Below, one piece after another: positions 1 to 6,794 of a DNA stretch of 7,321 nucleotides. Below the pieces are notes generated by a model, which did no database searches, had not been told where the DNA came from, and saw only the letters and a program-made list of their open reading frames with translations. The stretch spans positions 1 to 7,321 of the forward strand of contig QGUU01000119.1 in NCBI GenBank assembly GCA_003242525.1, written 5' to 3'. The DNA is from Pseudomonadota bacterium. Its GTDB lineage: Bacteria; Pseudomonadota; Alphaproteobacteria; Rhizobiales; Rhizobiaceae. The translations under genes were made by a program, and so were the position numbers. Each line of letters starts with the position of its first letter. The stretch's first letter is position 1.

Positions 1-3
1 TTC

Positions 4-31
4 TTGATATGTTCACGGCATTGAGTATGTT
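4..31 (+). promoter_or_regulatory. possible promoter upstream of dnaB
   Basis: TTGATA at 4-9 and TATGTT at 26-31 are separated by 16 bases, a reasonable sigma-70 type pair. The -10 resembles those of the other promoter candidates in the window (TAGGTT at 6735, TATGTT at 7309). Transcription from here would give a leader of about 165 bases before dnaB, containing the short reading frame at 68-142. It lies at the window edge, so upstream context (often rplI in relatives) cannot be seen. The call rests on motif match only. Confidence 0.35.
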
Positions 32-67
32 GGCTGGGGAGTCAACCGGAATCGGACAAGGAGAATA

Positions 68-142
68 ATGTCCTGTGGACGACGGGGCTCGCCTGTGAAT
101 CGCGGGAAGGATCGACATCCCGTTAGCTGCTGTTGCAGATAA
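68..142 (+). CDS. possible 24-residue leader peptide ending in a Cys-Cys-Cys tract
   Basis: A short frame starts at ATG 68, four bases after an AAGGAG ribosome-binding sequence at 58-63, and stops at TAA 140-142, 60 bases before dnaB. The product is basic (six Arg or Lys in the first 16 residues) and ends Ser-Cys-Cys-Cys-Arg, using TGC TGT TGC, with a further Cys at residue 3. The Cys codons lie in a small hairpin, CTGC 127-130 with GCAG 135-138. Consecutive Cys codons just before the stop are the layout of amino-acid-sensing leader peptides; polycysteine leaders are known from mycobacteria. There is no obvious sulfur gene downstream, only dnaB, so a regulatory role is inference. The spacing of the ribosome site is a little short. 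It could equally be a chance frame. Confidence 0.3.
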   Translation: MSCGRRGSPVNRGKDRHPVSCCCR

Positions 143-202
143 GTCAGTACCGGGCGCCATCGACTCTGATAGCCACGATCCGGGCAAGGACGAAGAAGGG
201 CA

Positions 203-1693
203 ATGGCGGAAGCAGCAAGAAAGTTCGGCACGACGGAGAAGCCGCTATATCGCGAGCCGCCGAACAACATCGAGGCGGAGCAGGCGTTGCTCGGCGCCAT
301 ATTGGTCAATAATGACGCGTTCTATCGCGTCTCGGATTTTCTCAAGGCCTCGCATTTCTACGAGCCGTTGCACCGCAAGATCTTCGAGGTCGCCTCCGAG
401 CTCATCCGCATGGGCAAGATGGCCAATCCGGTGACCATCAAGACGTTCCTGCCTGCCGACGACAAGGTCGGCGACATGACGGTTTCGCAATATCTCGCCC
501 GCCTGGCCGCAGAGGCGGTGACTGTCATCAACGCCGCTGATTACGGCCGGGCGATCTACGACCTCGCCACGCGCCGCGCCCTCATCACCGTCGGCGAGGA
601 CATGGTGAACATCGCCTATGACGCGCCGGTGGATATGTCACCGGCCGAGCAGATCGAGGATGCCGAGCGGCGACTCTTCGAACTGGCCGAAACCGGCCGC
701 TATGACGGCGGCTTCGAGAGTTTCACCGACGCGCTCAAGACCGCCGTGGACATGGCCAACGCGGCCTATATGCGCGACGGGCATCTGTCGGGCATTTCGA
801 CCGGTTTCCGTGATCTGGACAGGCGCATGGGCGGGCTGCAGCCATCCGACCTCATCATCGTCGCGGGCCGCCCCGGCATGGGCAAGTCGTCGCTCGCCAC
901 CAATATCGCCTTCCACATCGCCAACGCATATGAACCTGTACAGCAGGCGGACGGCACGTTCAGAGCGGCCAATGGCGGCGTAGTGGGCCTGTTCTCGCTG
1001 GAAATGTCGGCGGAGCAGCTTGCCACCCGCATCATATCCGAACAGACCGAAATCCCCTCCTCCAAGATTCGGCGCGGCGAGATAACGGAGGCTGATTTCG
1101 AGAAGCTGGTCGCCTGTTCGCAAATGATGCAGAAGCTGCCGCTTTATATCGACCAGACCGGCGGCATCTCCATCGCCCAGCTTGCCGCGCGTGCCCGGCG
1201 CCTGAAGCGTCAACGCGGCCTCGATGTGATTGTCATCGACTACGTGCAACTGATGACAGGTTCCTCCAGGCGCGCCGGAGAAAACCGCGTGCAGGAGATA
1301 ACCGAGATCACAACCGGACTGAAGGCGCTGGCCAAGGAACTGAACGTTCCAATCATCGCGCTCTCCCAGCTTTCGCGACAGGTCGAAAGCCGCGACGACA
1401 AACGACCCCAACTGTCGGACCTGCGCGAATCGGGCTCGATCGAACAGGACGCCGACGTCGTGCTGTTCGTCTATCGCGAGGAATATTATCTCAAGAACAG
1501 GGAACCCAAGCCCGGCACGGAGGAATACATCAAATGGGAGGCGGAGATGAACGAAGCGCGCGGCAAGGCTGAGGTCATCATTGCCAAGCAGCGTCACGGG
1601 CCGACCGGGACCGTTCCCATGGGCTTCCAGGGCGAATTTACACGCTTCTTCGACCTGGCCGAAGACACTCACCTGCCGGAAAGGTTTGAGTAG
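203..1693 (+). CDS. dnaB: replicative DNA helicase DnaB
   Basis: Hexameric 5'-3' helicase that unwinds DNA at the replication fork, is loaded at the origin and recruits primase. The 496-residue length is normal for alphaproteobacteria. Residues about 18-120 form the N-terminal helical domain (NIEAEQALLGAIL at the start is typical). The RecA-like motor follows from about 195: Walker A GRPGMGKS at 222-229, SLEMS at 265-269 with the probable catalytic Glu267, Walker B VIVIDY at 342-347, and LSQLSR at 387-392. KQRHGPTG at 462-469 carries the expected arginine finger, Arg464. The stretch at about 243-259, between Walker A and SLEMS, is an insertion I associate with alphaproteobacterial DnaB. ATG 203 fits the family start; AAGGA at 186-190 or AGAAGG at 194-199 could be the ribosome site, neither ideally placed. 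radA follows after 44 bases, with no alr in between. Confidence 0.97.
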   Translation: MAEAARKFGTTEKPLYREPPNNIEAEQALLGAILVNNDAFYRVSDFLKASHFYEPLHRKIFEVASELIRMGKMANPVTIKTFLPADDKVGDMTVSQYLARLAAEAVTVINAADYGRAIYDLATRRALITVGEDMVNIAYDAPVDMSPAEQIEDAERRLFELAETGRYDGGFESFTDALKTAVDMANAAYMRDGHLSGISTGFRDLDRRMGGLQPSDLIIVAGRPGMGKSSLATNIAFHIANAYEPVQQADGTFRAANGGVVGLFSLEMSAEQLATRIISEQTEIPSSKIRRGEITEADFEKLVACSQMMQKLPLYIDQTGGISIAQLAARARRLKRQRGLDVIVIDYVQLMTGSSRRAGENRVQEITEITTGLKALAKELNVPIIALSQLSRQVESRDDKRPQLSDLRESGSIEQDADVVLFVYREEYYLKNREPKPGTEEYIKWEAEMNEARGKAEVIIAKQRHGPTGTVPMGFQGEFTRFFDLAEDTHLPERFE

Positions 1694-1737
1694 CGCCTTG
1701 ACTTCATTTTCGTTTCTGCCCGCCTGGCGCAGCATGC

Positions 1738-3138
<1,401 letters not shown>

Positions 3139-3146
3139 TGCGGCCA

Positions 3147-3159
3147 GAGCGAAACGCTC
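3147..3159 (+). other. small hairpin in the radA-cvpA gap
   Basis: GAGCG at 3147-3151 and CGCTC at 3155-3159 form a perfect five-pair stem around AAA. It lies between the radA stop and the cvpA ribosome site at 3164-3167. There is no T-run after it, so it is not a terminator. It might affect translation or mRNA processing, but a stem this short can arise by chance. Confidence 0.3.
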
Positions 3160-3174
3160 GACTGGAGTGGGGAC

Positions 3175-3768
3175 ATGCCGATTACGCTGCTTGACGGAAT
3201 TCTCGTCGGCTTCACCCTTGTCTCGGCAATGTTGGCCATGGTTCGCGGCCTCTCCCGCGAAATTCTCTCCATAGTCTCGTGGGTCGCGGCGGCAGTAGCC
3301 GCCTATCTCTTCTACAAGCCGGTCGTGCCATATGTGCAGCCCTATATAGACAGCGACAAGGTGGCGATGGGCGCGGCAGCCGCCATCGTCTTTCTCGTTG
3401 CGCTGATCGTGGTGACCGTCATCACGATGAAAATCGCCGACTGGATCATCGATTCGCGTGTCGGTGCGCTCGACCGCACGCTCGGTTTCCTTTACGGCGC
3501 GGCGCGCGGCATCCTGGTGGTGGCGGTGGCGCTGATGTTCTTCAACTGGCTGGTCGGAGACAGGTCGCCCAGCTGGGTATCAGAAGCCAAATCGCGGCCA
3601 CTGCTGGAACAGATCGGCGACTGGATCGAAAACGCGTTGCCGGAAGACCCGGAAAACACGATCCTGAACAAGCTCAGGCCGGACGAAGTCCCGGCCCCTG
3701 CCCCTGATACTGAGGCAACTCCACCCGCTGCCGACGGAGCACCGACAGGCGCGCCGGCAAACAATTGA
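3175..3768 (+). CDS. cvpA: CvpA family inner-membrane protein
   Basis: Small integral membrane protein named for its requirement in colicin V production. It is commonly found next to purF; in enterobacteria it has also been linked to envelope stress and bile tolerance, but its molecular activity is unsettled. The 197 residues show four hydrophobic segments at roughly 5-23, 31-49, 63-84 and 104-127. The conserved VRGLSREIL loop is at 23-31 and LDRTLGFLYGAARGIL at 99-114, both typical of the family. After residue 128 comes a soluble tail that becomes rich in Pro and Ala from about 171, a low-complexity end common in alphaproteobacterial members. GGAG at 3164-3167, seven bases before ATG 3175, supports the start. 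It probably shares an operon with radA. The next gene, purF, is 89 bases away and has its own promoter candidate. Confidence 0.92.
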   Translation: MPITLLDGILVGFTLVSAMLAMVRGLSREILSIVSWVAAAVAAYLFYKPVVPYVQPYIDSDKVAMGAAAAIVFLVALIVVTVITMKIADWIIDSRVGALDRTLGFLYGAARGILVVAVALMFFNWLVGDRSPSWVSEAKSRPLLEQIGDWIENALPEDPENTILNKLRPDEVPAPAPDTEATPPAADGAPTGAPANN

Positions 3769-3777
3769 ACCCGGCGG

Positions 3778-3798
3778 GCAAAGCGCTGCGTGCTTTGC
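3778..3798 (+). other. hairpin after cvpA
   Basis: GCAAAGC (3778-3784) and GCTTTGC (3792-3798) are a perfect seven-base inverted repeat with a seven-base loop, ten bases after the cvpA stop. The following bases, GTTGCTTTGAAG, have no continuous T-run, so it is at best a weak terminator. It could protect the 3' end of the radA-cvpA mRNA or act as a site beside the purF promoter, whose -35 begins two bases later. Confidence 0.4.
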
Positions 3799-3799
3799 G

Positions 3800-3828
3800 T
3801 TGCTTTGAAGCCGCCGGCGCTCTATATC
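3800..3828 (+). promoter_or_regulatory. probable purF promoter set in an inverted repeat
   Basis: TTGCTT at 3800-3805 and TATATC at 3823-3828 are separated by 17 bases. The extended CTATAT at 3822-3827 matches the favoured rhizobial -10. An inverted repeat, AAGCCGC at 3808-3814 and GCGGCTT at 3829-3835, brackets the -10 with a 14-base gap. That layout would suit a repressor operator, or a hairpin if the transcript starts further upstream. Transcription would begin near 3835, giving a leader of about 20 bases with GAGG at 3845-3848 as ribosome site. Confidence 0.5.
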
Positions 3829-3857
3829 GCGGCTTTAGCGGCATGAGGCTGTAGGCA

Positions 3858-5342
3858 ATGGCACATTCTTCTCGCGCCCCTTCGGGCGACGTGCTTTCCG
3901 CCGAAGCGGATGATCACTTTCACGACGAATGCGGCGTGTTCGGCATCTTTGGCCGGCAGGATGCGGCCGCCATCGTAACGCTCGGACTGCACGCTCTGCA
4001 GCATCGCGGTCAGGAGGCTGCCGGCATTGTCTCATATGACGGAGCACAATTTCATGTGGAGCGTCATGTCGGCCTGATCGGCGACACCTTCACCAAACAG
4101 GCGGTGCTTGACCGCCTGCCCGGGAACCGTGCGATCGGCCACACGCGCTACGCCACCACTGGCGGCGCCGGGCTGCGTAATATCCAACCCTTTTTCGCCG
4201 AGCTCGCCGATGGCGGCTTTGCGGTGGCCCATAATGGCAATCTGACCAACGCGCTTACCGTTCAGCGCACCTTGCAAAAGCAGGGGGCCATATTCTCCTC
4301 GACCTCGGATACCGAGACCATTCTGCATCTCGTCGCCACTTCCAAGGAACGGGACCTCAATTCCCGCTTCATAGACGCGGTTCGTCAGGTCGAGGGCGCC
4401 TTTTCTCTAGTGGCGCTATCCTCAAAGAAGATGATCGGCTGCCGCGATCCGCTCGGCATTCGCCCGCTCGTGCTAGGCGACCTGGACGGCGCCTGGATAC
4501 TGGCGTCCGAAACCTGTGCGCTGGACATAATCGGCGCGCGCTTTGTCCGCGACATCAAGCCCGGCGAAATGGTCGTCATCACGAGCAAGGGAGTGGAGAG
4601 CCTCTTCCCCTTCGAAACGCAGAAAACGCGCTTCTGCATCTTCGAGTATGTCTATTTCGCGCGGCCAGATTCCTCGGTCGAGGGCCGCAACGTCTACGAC
4701 GTGCGCAAGCGCATCGGCATGGAGCTGGCACGGGAGAACCCCGTCGAGGCCGATATTGTGGTGCCGGTTCCCGATTCCGGCACACCGGCGGCCATCGGCT
4801 TTTCCCAGGAGGCGAACCTGCCGTTCGAGCTTGGCATAATCCGCAACCACTATGTCGGCCGTACCTTCATTTCCCCCGGCGATTCGATCCGCCACATGGG
4901 CGTGAAACTGAAGCACAACGCCAATCGCAGGATAATCGAAGGCAGGCGCGTCGTGCTGGTCGACGATTCCATCGTGCGCGGTACCACCAGCCAGAAGATC
5001 GTTCAGATGGTGCGGGATGCCGGTGCGAAGGAGGTGCACATGCGCATCGCCTCGCCGCCCACCACCGCATCGTGCTTTTATGGCGTTGACACGCCTGAAA
5101 AATCGAAGCTGCTCGCCTCGCGCATGTCAGTCGAGGAGATGGCCGACTTCATCCGCGTCGATTCGCTCGGTTTCCTTTCCATCGACGGGCTGTACCGCGC
5201 CGTGGGCGAGGCCGCACGCAACAACGAGTTCCCGCAGTTCTGCGATGCATGCTTCACAGGCCAGTACCCGACCAAACTTTCCGATTTCGAGCATTCCGAC
5301 AATATACGCACGCTGTCGCTGCTTGCGGCGGGCGGCTCCTAA
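3858..5342 (+). CDS. purF: amidophosphoribosyltransferase PurF
   Basis: Catalyses the committed first step of purine synthesis: PRPP plus glutamine gives phosphoribosylamine, glutamate and pyrophosphate. The N-terminal Ntn glutamine amidotransferase domain has its nucleophile at Cys25 in ECGVFG, which implies removal of a 24-residue propeptide. The glutamine-site motifs GHTRYATTG (94-102), HNGNLTN (125-131) and SDTE (150-153) are present. The phosphoribosyltransferase domain carries the PRPP loop VVLVDDSIVRGTTS at 365-378. Cys260, Cys406, Cys462 and Cys465 match the four iron-sulfur ligands of the Bacillus subtilis type enzyme, so this is the [4Fe-4S] form, unlike the E. coli enzyme. The 494 residues are full length. 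GAGG at 3845-3848, nine bases before the ATG, supports the start. An upstream in-frame ATG at 3843 hits TAG after three codons. An SDR gene follows after 24 bases. Confidence 0.97.
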   Translation: MAHSSRAPSGDVLSAEADDHFHDECGVFGIFGRQDAAAIVTLGLHALQHRGQEAAGIVSYDGAQFHVERHVGLIGDTFTKQAVLDRLPGNRAIGHTRYATTGGAGLRNIQPFFAELADGGFAVAHNGNLTNALTVQRTLQKQGAIFSSTSDTETILHLVATSKERDLNSRFIDAVRQVEGAFSLVALSSKKMIGCRDPLGIRPLVLGDLDGAWILASETCALDIIGARFVRDIKPGEMVVITSKGVESLFPFETQKTRFCIFEYVYFARPDSSVEGRNVYDVRKRIGMELARENPVEADIVVPVPDSGTPAAIGFSQEANLPFELGIIRNHYVGRTFISPGDSIRHMGVKLKHNANRRIIEGRRVVLVDDSIVRGTTSQKIVQMVRDAGAKEVHMRIASPPTTASCFYGVDTPEKSKLLASRMSVEEMADFIRVDSLGFLSIDGLYRAVGEAARNNEFPQFCDACFTGQYPTKLSDFEHSDNIRTLSLLAAGGS

Positions 5343-5366
5343 GACGAACCGGATTTTAGCACCATA

Positions 5367-6131
5367 ATGCCTGATCCTATTCCCGACCTTACTGGCCGCA
5401 TTGCAGTCGTCACTGGCGCGTCGCGCGGCATCGGCTATTTCATTGCAAAGCACATGGCGGCTGCTGGCGCGCATGTGATCGCGGTGGCGCGCACAGTGGG
5501 CGGATTGGAAGAGCTGGACGACGAAATCAAGGCGGAACGCGCTCGTACCGGAAAGGGAGAAGCGACGCTCGTTCCGCTCGACCTTGCTGACATGGAAGGC
5601 ATCGACCGGCTGGGCGGCGCCATCTACGAGCGCTGGGGCAAGCTGGACATTCTGGTCGCGAATGCTGGGGTGCTCGGCACCATTTCGCCGATCGGCCATG
5701 TCGAGGCGAAGACGTTCGAGAAAGTAATGACCATCAACGTCACATCGACATGGCGGCTCATCCGCTCGGTAGACCCGCTCCTGAGAGCCTCGGAGGCTGG
5801 CCGCGCGATCATCCTGTCGTCGAACGCGGCACATTCGGCCCGCGCCTTCTGGGCGCCCTATTCTGCTTCCAAGGCGGCGGTCGAAACGCTCATGCGCTCC
5901 TGGGCCGCCGAGACACAGAACTATCCACTGCGCGTCAATGCCGCCGACCCTGGCGCCACCCGGACCGCCATGCGGGCGCAGGCAATGCCCGGTGAGGACC
6001 CCGCCACGCTGCCGCACCCCTCGGACATTGCCGCGCGCATCGTTCCGATGGCGAGCCCTACCCTGACCCGCACCGGACAAATCTACCAGGCCAGGCACGA
6101 CCGCTGGGTATCCTACCAGCAGCCGGCCTGA
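5367..6131 (+). CDS. SDR family NAD(P)-dependent oxidoreductase
   Basis: Classical short-chain dehydrogenase/reductase of 254 residues with a Rossmann fold. The nucleotide loop TGASRGIG is at 16-23 and NAG at 99-101. The catalytic tetrad is Asn124, Ser152, Tyr165 and Lys169 (YSASK), with the usual 12 residues between Ser and Tyr; DPG follows at 194-196. Arg20 in the glycine loop and Arg42 after the second strand suggest NADP(H), but that is inference. The substrate cannot be told. An SDR right after purF is, as I recall, a frequent arrangement in Rhizobiales, and co-transcription with purF is likely given the 24-base gap. No strong ribosome site precedes ATG 5367 (GGA at 5351-5353 is 13 bases away), so translation may be weak or coupled to purF. 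The C-terminus ends in a polar tail after the last strand, normal for the family. Confidence 0.92.
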   Translation: MPDPIPDLTGRIAVVTGASRGIGYFIAKHMAAAGAHVIAVARTVGGLEELDDEIKAERARTGKGEATLVPLDLADMEGIDRLGGAIYERWGKLDILVANAGVLGTISPIGHVEAKTFEKVMTINVTSTWRLIRSVDPLLRASEAGRAIILSSNAAHSARAFWAPYSASKAAVETLMRSWAAETQNYPLRVNAADPGATRTAMRAQAMPGEDPATLPHPSDIAARIVPMASPTLTRTGQIYQARHDRWVSYQQPA

Positions 6132-6133
6132 GC

Positions 6134-6201
6134 GCGGGTTGACCGATGGGACGATGCCGTGCGCTTTCTTGGACCGTCGGGAATTGATACGATCAACCCG
6201 C
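6134..6201 (+). other. nested inverted repeat, probable structured RNA element
   Basis: GCGGGTTGA (6134-6142) pairs with TCAACCCGC (6193-6201), nine perfect pairs. Immediately inside, CCGATGG (6143-6149) pairs with CCGTCGG (6174-6180), seven pairs with one G-U. A small ACG/CGT stem closes on ATGC at 6151-6160. The 16 bases of the 5' strand are therefore continuously paired, while the 3' side has a 12-base bulge (6181-6192). The bulge completes a rival hairpin, TTGAT 6184-6188 with ATCAA 6192-6196, that would disrupt the outer stem. The element starts two bases after the SDR stop and ends 31 bases before the small gene. It could be a 3'-end structure for purF-SDR (only CTTTCT follows, no clean T-run) or a leader of the small gene. 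Confidence 0.5.
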
Positions 6202-6232
6202 CTTTCTAACCCCCTCCCAGGGAGACCTTGCA

Positions 6233-6466
6233 ATGTCATCGCCCCTAATGCTTGTCTGGTACCTGGTCGTGGCCGGCCCACAGGGGGGCATGGTTGTTCT
6301 GCCCAGCACCTTCGACACCCGCGAACAATGCATGGCGGCCATTACCGAATACCAGAAGGAGCCGGTGCCTGCCGGATGGGCGGTCTCCTGCATTCCCAGT
6401 GCCTCGCCGTTTGCGGACATGGAAGACGAGGGCGAGGATCCTGACGCAACGGCGCCCCAGGAATAG
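6233..6466 (+). CDS. small conserved-looking hypothetical protein, 77 residues
   Basis: I do not know a function. ATG 6233 has GGAG at 6222-6225 seven bases upstream, a good ribosome site. The product begins with a hydrophobic, aromatic stretch (VWYLVVAGP, residues 8-16), then STFDTREQCMAAI with Cys33, and WAVSCIP with Cys53. The last 20 residues are acidic (EDEGEDPDATAPQE). The pattern of an N-terminal hydrophobic strand, Phe-x5-Cys-x2-Ala and a second Cys preceded by Trp resembles small uncharacterised proteins I recall from Rhizobiales. The two cysteines could form a disulfide if the protein reaches the periplasm, but there is no clear signal peptide: no basic N-terminus and only a short hydrophobic run. 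It is isolated, with a 101-base gap upstream containing the nested inverted repeat and a non-coding stretch downstream. Confidence 0.7.
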   Translation: MSSPLMLVWYLVVAGPQGGMVVLPSTFDTREQCMAAITEYQKEPVPAGWAVSCIPSASPFADMEDEGEDPDATAPQE

Positions 6467-6469
6467 CCA

Positions 6470-6483
6470 GGCCGGCAACGGCC
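6470..6483 (+). other. hairpin with GNRA-type tetraloop after the small gene
   Basis: GGCCG at 6470-6474 and CGGCC at 6479-6483 close a GCAA loop, a GNRA tetraloop, four bases after the stop of the 77-residue gene. No T-run follows, so it is unlikely to terminate by itself; stabilising the mRNA end is one possibility. Confidence 0.4.
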
Positions 6484-6637
6484 GGGCCTTGCCACCACGC
6501 CAGGGGGGCGGCGCCGACGGCCCGATGAGTGCCCTTTGCTGAAGTTCTGTCGCGTGCGGAACCAATTGCCCCAGTGAGCGTTCAGGTGGGGACGGGTCAC
6601 CCCAAGCCCCCCCAACCGCTTGGCCCGTCTCCCTCCC

Positions 6638-6665
6638 AGCCGGCCGAAAAGGCCGGCTTTTTCTT
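6638..6665 (+). terminator. Rho-independent terminator
   Basis: AGCCGGCC (6638-6645) and GGCCGGCT (6651-6658) are a perfect eight-base inverted repeat around GAAAA. They are followed by TTTTCTT, for a run of TTTTTCTT from 6658. This is a textbook intrinsic terminator. It ends transcripts arriving from the small gene, and perhaps from purF-SDR, and separates them from the acyltransferase gene. Confidence 0.92.
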
Positions 6666-6712
6666 GCCCTCAAGAACGGCGCGGATGTGCAGCCACCTAT
6701 CGCTGGCCCTTA

Positions 6713-6740
6713 TTGACGTGGAAAGCTCATCGTCTAGGTT
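6713..6740 (+). promoter_or_regulatory. probable promoter of the acyltransferase gene
   Basis: TTGACG at 6713-6718 and TAGGTT at 6735-6740 are separated by 16 bases. With the preceding C this reads TTGAC ... CTAGGTT, the alphaproteobacterial housekeeping style. It lies between the terminator at 6638-6665 and the ribosome site AGGAG at 6782-6786, as expected for a new transcription unit, and predicts a leader of about 48 bases. Confidence 0.55.
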
Positions 6741-6794
6741 TCGTCATTTGCGGCCTTGGCAAACCGCAGTGCAAACGATCCAGGAGCAAGCCGC

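Larger units (their letters stand above)
6467..6794 (+). other. 328-base non-coding stretch with hairpins, terminator and promoter
   Basis: I see no convincing gene here; the open frames crossing it lack ribosome sites and have arbitrary compositions. In order it holds: a GGCCG/CGGCC hairpin with a GCAA loop (6470-6483); G- and C-rich tracts, including TGGGG/CCCCA (6587-6604) and CCAAGC/GCTTGG (6602-6623), which overlap and so exclude each other; a strong intrinsic terminator (6638-6665); and a promoter candidate (6713-6740) with a ribosome site (6782-6786) for the next gene. The roughly 170 bases between the small gene and the terminator are either a long structured 3' untranslated region or a small RNA. 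I could not match them to 6S, tmRNA, RNase P or SRP RNA signatures. Confidence 0.6.

Noticed and set aside
1698..1730. TTGACT after the dnaB stop as a radA promoter
   Set aside because: No acceptable -10 lies 16-18 bases downstream; the expected position reads CGCCTG.
638..1735. 365-codon open frame on the minus strand opposite dnaB
   Set aside because: Lies wholly over a certain DnaB gene; long antisense frames are common in GC-rich genes, and the translation shows no family motif, is rich in Arg, Gly and His, and lacks a ribosome site.
3843..3854. Three-codon upstream frame ATG AGG CTG TAG before purF
   Set aside because: No separate ribosome site fits it and such minimal frames arise often; kept only as the reason that ATG 3843 cannot be the purF start.
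6184..6212. TTGATA followed by TAACCC as a promoter for the small gene
   Set aside because: The -10 match is poor and the predicted start would fall almost on the ribosome site; TTGATA is better explained as part of the inverted repeat.
5127..6281. 384-codon minus-strand frame spanning the purF end and the SDR gene
   Set aside because: Although long and crossing a gene boundary, it mirrors the codon bias of two certain genes, has Arg-rich, domain-free content and no convincing start signal.
6139..6444. 101-codon plus-strand frame overlapping the 77-residue gene
   Set aside because: No ribosome site, a sequence without recognisable pattern, and it competes with a frame that has a good Shine-Dalgarno site and family-like residues.
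6484..6637. Known housekeeping RNA (6S, SRP, tmRNA or RNase P RNA)
   Set aside because: None of the signature motifs of these RNAs could be found, for example GGAAGGAAGCAGC for SRP RNA.
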